DNA from: Lamellibrachia columna
Lineage: Eukaryota; Annelida; Polychaeta; Sabellida; Siboglinidae
Reading direction: 5' to 3'
Length of the DNA stretch: 64,000 nucleotides
Assembly: GCA_963662155.1 (NCBI GenBank)
Contig: OY759263.1
Coordinates: 25,484,048-25,548,047 of the forward strand
Below are positions 58,746-64,000 of the stretch, one piece after another. Numbering within the stretch: the stretch's first letter is position 1; each line of letters begins with the position of its first letter. The position numbers and the translations under genes are program-made. The notes below the pieces were generated by a model. That model was not told where the DNA came from, searched no databases, and saw nothing but the letters and a program-made list of their open reading frames with translations.

Positions 58746-59915
58746 AGGGTCACCAGTGGATGTTGTTTACTTAGATTTTCAGAAAGCTTTCGATAAAGTG
58801 CCATATCAAAGATTGTTACTTAAACTAAAAGCCCATGTAATAGGCAATGATGTAATTAACTGGATAGAAAAGTAGCTTATACACAGAAGACAGAGAGTAA
58901 TAGTAGATGGTGAGATTTCAAACTGGAAATCTGTTTTGAGTGGGGTACCACAGGGATCAGTACTAGGCCCTATACTCTTTTTAATATATATAAATGATAT
59001 AGAAGATGACATATCTAGCTAAGTACTAAAATTTGCAGATGACACAAAAGTATTCCGAAAGGTTACTAATGATACAGATAAACAATTTAAAGGATGGTCA
59101 GAAAAATTACAAATGTTTTTTCAATTTTGGGAAGTGTAAATGTATACACATATGACATGGAAACATGGACGAAGAATATCAAATGGGGGGTGCTGTACTA
59201 GGTAGAACCACACAAGAAAAGGACATAGGAGTAACATTTAGTACTGACATGAAAGTTTCAGAGCAATGTGGGATTGCTGCTTCGAAAGGAAATCAAATTC
59301 TAGGGCTAACTAGGAGAACTATCATGTGTAAGGAGAAACAGCTAATTGTACCCCTGTAGAAAGCAATAGTTAGACCACATTTGGAATATTGTATTCAAGC
59401 ATGGAGGCCATATCGTAAAAAGGACATAGACAAGCTAGAAAGAATACAACGAAGAGCAACTAAAATGATTCCATAATTGAGAGACCTTAGTTGCGAAAGT
59501 CGCTAATTACAAGTTGGTTTGACAACACTAGAGACCAGGAGACTAAGCGGAGACAAAATAGAAGTGTTTAAAATAGTGAATGGTTATGAGGATGTTAATA
59601 GGAATATGTTCTTCAAACTTAAAGAAGGCAGTAGAACCAGAGGACACAAAGCAGCATTAGTTAAGGAACAGTGTAGTTTGGACATGAGAAAGTACTCTTT
59701 CTCACAGAAGGTGATAAATGAATGGAACAAACTACCAAATGATTGTTTTAATGCTAGTAGTGTGAATATGTTTAAAAATAGAATTGACAGATATTTGATG
59801 AGGGCGGGCTACACATAGATGAGAAAATTGTTGGACTCTCGATAAGTCAATGGCTTCCTTTTCCACTTGCCATCTGGAACTTGTTATTTGGGATGGCAAT
59901 CTTATTAAATCTTGT
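58746..59915 (+). mobile_element. Family 1 LINE, RT to 3' end
   Basis: The RT block (58746-59130) reads [40 protein letters not shown] and KFADDTKVF. The post-RT part (59165-59818) has VSEQCGIAASKGNQILGL and FSQKVINEWNKLPN. It ends at about 59915 after AATCTTATTAAATCTTGTT. Several stops are present. It abuts the inverted unit E intron module. Confidence 0.87.
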
Positions 59916-59924
59916 TAATTTTTG

Positions 59925-60560
59925 AACATAATACAGAACACATTATATTCGTTATTGTAATGTTAACTGCTGGTATTAATGCAGCTAAATTACTAAAATA
60001 TGCATATTTTAAACTTGTACACTTGAACGAACGCAGTGCCACTTATAACATACACATATTTCTTGATATTTGTGGAGATCGAAAAATGTTTCGTGGAATG
60101 GAATTCAACTTGAGAAGTCGAACGGAGTCATGCTCGTGTAAACTTTCTCTTTACGTTACGGCTAGGACAAAACCTTTATCTTTTAAAATTGCATTTTAAT
60201 TTTTACAAGATGATAATATTATGTTGGGGTATTTCTTTGGGATATCCCAAAAATGCCGACCAACATGCATTTCATATAGGTAAAATGTGGTGAACATGTT
60301 TTTATATATGAATTAGAGATAACAATTGTATGGACACTGATTTTCAGCGAACGCAGGAAACGAACAGAATTCACGAAATCCATGGTTAGAAACCGAATTC
60401 ACCCTTTTCGAACGGACATTCCGTGATCGAGGAAAACGTACAGAATATACGGAATCGACGTTTTGAAACAGAATTTAACACCTCAAACAGAAATTCAACT
60501 TGGTATCAACGACAATGCAAATACACATGTATATTTAGCACAACATCGAGGACGAACTGT
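59925..60560 (-). other. Intron 4 module of FReD unit E (inverted relic)
   Basis: Reverse complement of about 26940-26320 and 17740-17310 (GTTAACATTA region, GTGATCGAGG, GAATATACGGAATCGA, ACCTCAAAC). No exon 5 is present. At 60565 it joins a Gypsy fragment at a more internal point than in units A and B, implying a deletion of about 0.7-0.9 kb between them. Confidence 0.75.
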
Positions 60561-60564
60561 TGCA

Positions 60565-60840
60565 AAACTGTGAGAATCTGTGGAGATATCAAGGTAACCA
60601 CCAATCCGAATGTGGAACTGGGACATTACCCGCTGCCCAACATGGAAGATCTCTTCGCGTTATTAGTCGGTGGTAAAGTGTTCAACGAACTTGATATATT
60701 GCTCGCATACTAGCAGTTGGAGCTGGATGCCGTATAACAACACTATGTGACCGTGAACACCCACAGAGGAATCTATGACAACGTACGTATGCCATACGGG
60801 GTAAGCAGTACTCCACGTATCTTCCACGGGGGTCTGCGCA
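60565..60840 (+). mobile_element. Gypsy-type retrotransposon relic 3
   Basis: Encodes VRICGDIKVTTNPNVELGHY, NMEDLFALLVGGKVFNELDI and, after stops, RGIYDNVRMPYGVSSTPRIF. Overlaps relics 1 and 2 and gives the uninterrupted form of the site where relic 2 has its TG array. Here it is on the plus strand, consistent with unit E being inverted. Confidence 0.82.
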
Positions 60841-60844
60841 ACAA

Positions 60845-61130
60845 TGATTCGCAGTTAGAAAATAGTTATCGTTTTACAAAAAGAGGACAATGCGATATCT
60901 TAAAACATGTCATCAAGACGAGATGAATAAGTAAGGGCGGTGTTTTAGTTCGGATGACAGACTATGCACATGGTGATTGGATATTTGTATTGAGTAAATG
61001 TTGTGCCTTTTTTCAGTTCATAATGTTCCCTGCAAATGCAATGGATTAGTGCAACACATATTTGCGTGAAAGACTATACGCTCCAATATACATAACTACT
61101 GGGTCAATGAGGTCGCGCTCGCCGGCTACT
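60845..61130 (-). promoter_or_regulatory. 5'-flank relic of FReD unit E
   Basis: Same-strand match to 4685-4960 (ATGATTCGCAGTTA-like, TGCAACACATATTTG, GTGAAAGACTATA), so it represents a minus-oriented 5' flank. A roughly 100-bp segment at 60925-61030 corresponds to part of 12290-12380 inverted. Confidence 0.6.
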
Positions 61131-61164
61131 TCAGCAGGTGTAAAATACTGATCTATGGTCTGCT

Positions 61165-61446
61165 GTGCAGGGGCTTCTATCGGCATGCGGAGCACATATC
61201 CAAAACAGACTCCATCGCGCTTTGTTAGCAGACGCGCTTAGTATGTTGGACGCACATGATCAGTATAACGCATTGTTTGCGATTTCTGAGGGTATTTGCA
61301 ATTTGTACACGCACCACTGCGATACACAGGAAGTATCGCAGACGTTGTCTCGCTATGAGACAAACTGCAATCACTTGATAGGTATTCAAAATCGCATGAC
61401 ACGACTCAGTCAACTCTATCGCGAACTGGCACCGCTCTCAACATAG
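61165..61446 (+). CDS. Unrecognised 93-codon open frame
   Basis: Encodes a Met-started peptide, MQGLLSACGAHIQNRLHRAL onward, ending ELAPLST. It is helix-forming in appearance with 5 Cys and 7 His and no signal peptide or low complexity. No family was recognised. The duplicated phrase ATGGCGCGAACTGGCACCG (61431-61470) follows it. It could be a fragment of an exon or element; coding status is uncertain. Confidence 0.25.
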   Translation: MQGLLSACGAHIQNRLHRALLADALSMLDAHDQYNALFAISEGICNLYTHHCDTQEVSQTLSRYETNCNHLIGIQNRMTRLSQLYRELAPLST

Positions 61447-61449
61447 TGA

Positions 61450-62319
61450 TGGCGCGAACTGGCACCGTTTTCATCGTAATGGAATCGACGTTTTGTACAC
61501 TCTAGCACGGACTGTCACCTCTGTCATCATAGTGGCATGACTTAGTCAATATTTTGGGGGTACACGTTAAGTTAATGCTTCTCCCCACCCCCATATTAAC
61601 TAGTTACATAAGCTTATTACTGTTGTCAATAACTAGGAACTCATTTACATATATTTGGGTCTTGGCTGAACAGCATCGAACAGCTGCCAGAAGATTCCAA
61701 CCACTGTCGTTGTTTTGTAACGTCCTTGTTCGGCATTTTGAACTGGGGTCACGCTAGTTGTGAGGGGACGCTACCAGCCAGATAGAACTAGCGTCACGCT
61801 GGAGAGAATGGGCCGCTACCAGCCGTTATCCCCATACTCTAGCCTTAGGCTTGCTCACAACAGCGAACATATCACAGTCGATGATCTAGGCACGGAGTGT
61901 TAATTGTTTTTCCTCTTTCTGAGGGTGAATATATAAAGATATATAAACAGTAGAACGTGCTACCTCCCTTTGTGGGCATGTGTGAAAATGTTTCGATTGA
62001 CCCAATCAATGTCTACTAAATGTCATTATATTATCTATCCTAAATTTGATATTCATTTGGGAAAATTTTAATATGCAAACTAGAGGAATTTCCCCAAATA
62101 TTAAAAAAACTTGATTCTTAGTGATTCTAATTTGTCCCGTGTCATGTGCTATCCTTAAACACAATTTGTACGGTTATGTTTTGTTAGGAACAACTCCAAG
62201 TAAATATCACAGCCAATTTCTAGATACCAGGAATGAGTTGTTGATAACTGGCGGTTCTACATTCAATAGTTCTAATTGAGAAAGTCATATGGGAACATTT
62301 CTGAGACCGACAAAGTCAT
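61450..62319. other. Unassigned sequence
   Basis: No gene or element recognised. Short diverged repeats of CTACCAGCC and GCTAGTTCTA-like phrases occur at 61740-61830; ACTAGCGTCACGCTGG resembles sequence near 9130-9160. Confidence 0.5.
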
Positions 62320-62640
62320 ATCCAGGGCTCTGTTCCATTCATCGTCAGGGCTCTGTTGGCGACATCTCCAGAGCCCTATTCCAGTCATATATGGGGCCCT
62401 GCTCCAATCATCTTCCAGTGACCTGTTCCAGTCATCTCCCATGGCCCTGTTCCAGTGAGTTTGATGAAATCATCTTCCACGGCCACTTTCCAGTCATATC
62501 CCATGGCCTATGTTCCAGTCATATCCAATGACCATGTTTTAGTGTGTTTGATGACATCATCGCCCAGAGCTGTTTTTTTTTCTCCATTCATCTTCCATCG
62601 CCCTGTTCCAGTAATCTCCAAGGGCCCGGTTCCAGTCAAG
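62320..62640. repeat. Degenerate 24-bp-type minisatellite
   Basis: Repeated CCAGTCATCTCCCATGGCCC-like units with variable spacing, around 12 copies. One or two units carry a longer GTGAGTTTGATGAAATCATC-type insertion. Confidence 0.8.
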
Positions 62641-62879
62641 AAGGTTATCGTAGTAAACAACGGGCGTGATGTTTTTAAAGTATCGTGGCCCGTGTGTCCG
62701 CAAGAAGTCAATTATCTTCATTATGTGTTAAACATGTATTCCCTCCGACGGACAGGTTTCTACTCATGCGTTAGGTGGTAAATGAGTTGGATAATAACAC
62801 AATAGCATTGTTTTCACCAGGAGAGCGAACCGCACCAGTATGTTTGTGGTCGTTCAAGAATTCGCTCAGATTGTGATAT

Positions 62880-63560
62880 CTGATGTATGAAACAGAGGGA
62901 CCAGGATCGCTGCTGACCGGGACCTCTACTTACCGGGATCGCTGCTGACCGGGACCTCTACTTACCGGGATCGCTGCTGACCAGGACCGCTGCTTACCGA
63001 TACCGTGATCCTCGCAGTAAGCTCTACTCGACTGACTGACAAAGAAGCAATGTGCGGAGACTGCGTTAGCGACAGGCTCTCCGCGATTCACCGCTCTTTC
63101 CCCTCTACCCGGGACGTCCCCTTCATTCGAGATCGGGACAAACATACAAACAGTATTTTATGTTGGATAATTTCTTCTTACATATTTGGTTGGGCCGAAT
63201 CAAAAGTTGAAAAGAGCAACACAAACTAACCAAAATCTAATACAGAATGTATCCGATGGTTCGATAGTAAAAACATATATCAAATATTGTGTTTCAGGTG
63301 ATTTCTTGATAGCTTTTTAATCAAGCAAGCCAAACAGAGAACACCATTGTTGTACCATTGATAAGTCCACTCTTACTTCTTTGTCCACATGTCATCAGGA
63401 CATTGTTGTACCATTGATAAGTCCACTCTTACTTCTTTGTCCACATGTCATCAGGACATTGTTGTTTTGGATGCAATACAATACAACTCAACTCAAACGA
63501 GTTTATCCGTGACTGGTTCACTCTCCCAGAAACGTGGCAGTCACGATATGACGTACAGAC
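62880..63560 (-). repeat. Inverted copy of the 7790-8620 segment
   Basis: The reverse complement aligns with 7790-8620 (see that entry). It contains a 32-bp tandem repeat (GGATCGCTGCTGACCGGGAC, units at 62904, 62936 and 62968) corresponding to the short repeats at 8530-8585. Confidence 0.65.
63345..63465. repeat. 56-bp tandem repeat, 2.1 copies
   Basis: Units start at 63345 and 63401, with the start of a third at 63457 (CATTGTTGTACCATTGATAA). The first two copies are identical as read. Confidence 0.95.
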
Positions 63561-63837
63561 ACGTCAATCATGACATGTATGTACATGTGATGTGTGAGCC
63601 CACCTTGAAGCCAAGACGTTCCGTGTTTGAGGTGCGTTCTATTTAAGATATTCTAATCGCGCTCAATGTTCAAAGTTTATAACATTATATTACACGTTGT
63701 GTTCGTGACACTTTTCTTTCGTACGTATTTGGGATTTATTTGGGTTAGTTTGAGCGACAACACTGTCTTAAGAGGGCCCCACATTGGCCCAAACCGAACA
63801 TGTCTCTGCCATGCCAGTTTCTTTTTATTGAAAGAAC

Positions 63838-64000
63838 GTAATAATAATAATAATAATAATTGACTTCTATGGCGCCTATATCCTCAGGAACCTGAGCTCA
63901 GAGGTGCAACAAAACAGAATCAGTAAGCGTAATCGGAAACAGGGACGCGCAAAAGTCAGTTTCAGAACGAGGGACAACCGAACATGTATGGTGGGAATGC
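63838..64000 (-). mobile_element. Possible SINE/LINE 3' tail with (AAT)n
   Basis: (AAT)n at about 63838-63861 is followed by TTCTATGGCGCCTATATCC and TGAGCTCAGAGGTGC. An ATT-repeat tail next to a 'TATGGCGCC...' block is a layout seen in many invertebrate non-LTR elements. Truncated by the window end. Confidence 0.4.

Noticed and set aside
62276..62781. Ser/Pro-rich ORFs at 62.3-62.8 kb
   Set aside because: They read through the degenerate CCAGTCATCTCCCATGG minisatellite, which keeps several frames open.

Overview
This is a repeat-rich, AT-leaning animal genomic window with no bacterial features. Coding sequence is split by GT-AG introns. Retrotransposons (CR1-like LINEs, Gypsy, DIRS/Ngaro-type tyrosine-recombinase elements), a P-element-like DNA transposon and very long microsatellites fill most of it. 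The gene content is a small family of secreted fibrinogen-related (FReD) lectin genes. That, with the mix of transposons, suggests a marine invertebrate, most plausibly a mollusc. The species call is inference and weak.

The main feature is a FReD gene cluster in six pieces, which I call units 0 and A to E. Unit D (48051-56407, +) is complete: five exons with consistent phases encode a 323-residue protein made of a signal peptide, a Gln-rich coiled coil and a full FReD. Unit 0 (3339-4408, -) is a frameshifted 5' pseudogene. Unit A (about 12.2-18.8 kb, +) keeps the 5' flank, exon 4 and exon 5 (with a Cys-to-TGA stop) but lost exons 1-3. Unit B (about 20.5-26.95 kb, +) has an exon 3 split by a LINE, a decayed exon 4 and no exon 5. 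Unit C (about 42.1-44.35 kb, +) has only an intact exon 5 with its intron and 3' flank. Unit E (about 59.9-61.1 kb, -) has only 5'-flank and intron relics. The units share introns, flanks, a GGAGTGTGGC-type minisatellite and, in A, B and E, the same Gypsy insertion, so the locus grew by segmental duplication and inversion.

Layout: 0.06-2.8 kb, two LINE families; 3.3-4.9 kb, unit 0; 5.1 kb, tRNA-like SINE; 6.2-9.8 kb, inverted duplication of an HSP70 pseudogene and a linked repeat; 9.8-12.0 kb, LINE; 12.2-18.8 kb, unit A with Gypsy; 20.5-27 kb, unit B with LINE and Gypsy; 27.5-28.2 kb, degenerate minisatellite; 29.1-30.3 kb, P-element-like transposase relic; 30.5-31.4 kb, LINE; 31.4-35.1 kb and 36.3-40.3 kb, two DIRS/Ngaro-like elements in the same orientation; 40.7-41.9 kb, internally deleted relative of the P-like element; 42.1-44.4 kb, unit C; 48.05-56.4 kb, the intact FReD gene; 57.3-59.9 kb, tRNA-like sequence and LINEs; 59.9-61.1 kb, unit E; 62.3-64 kb, minisatellites and an inverted copy of the 7.8-8.6 kb segment.

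Only unit D looks able to make a full protein. Everything else is pseudogene, orphan exon or mobile element. All comparisons were made by eye within the window, and boundaries marked 'about' are uncertain by tens of bases.
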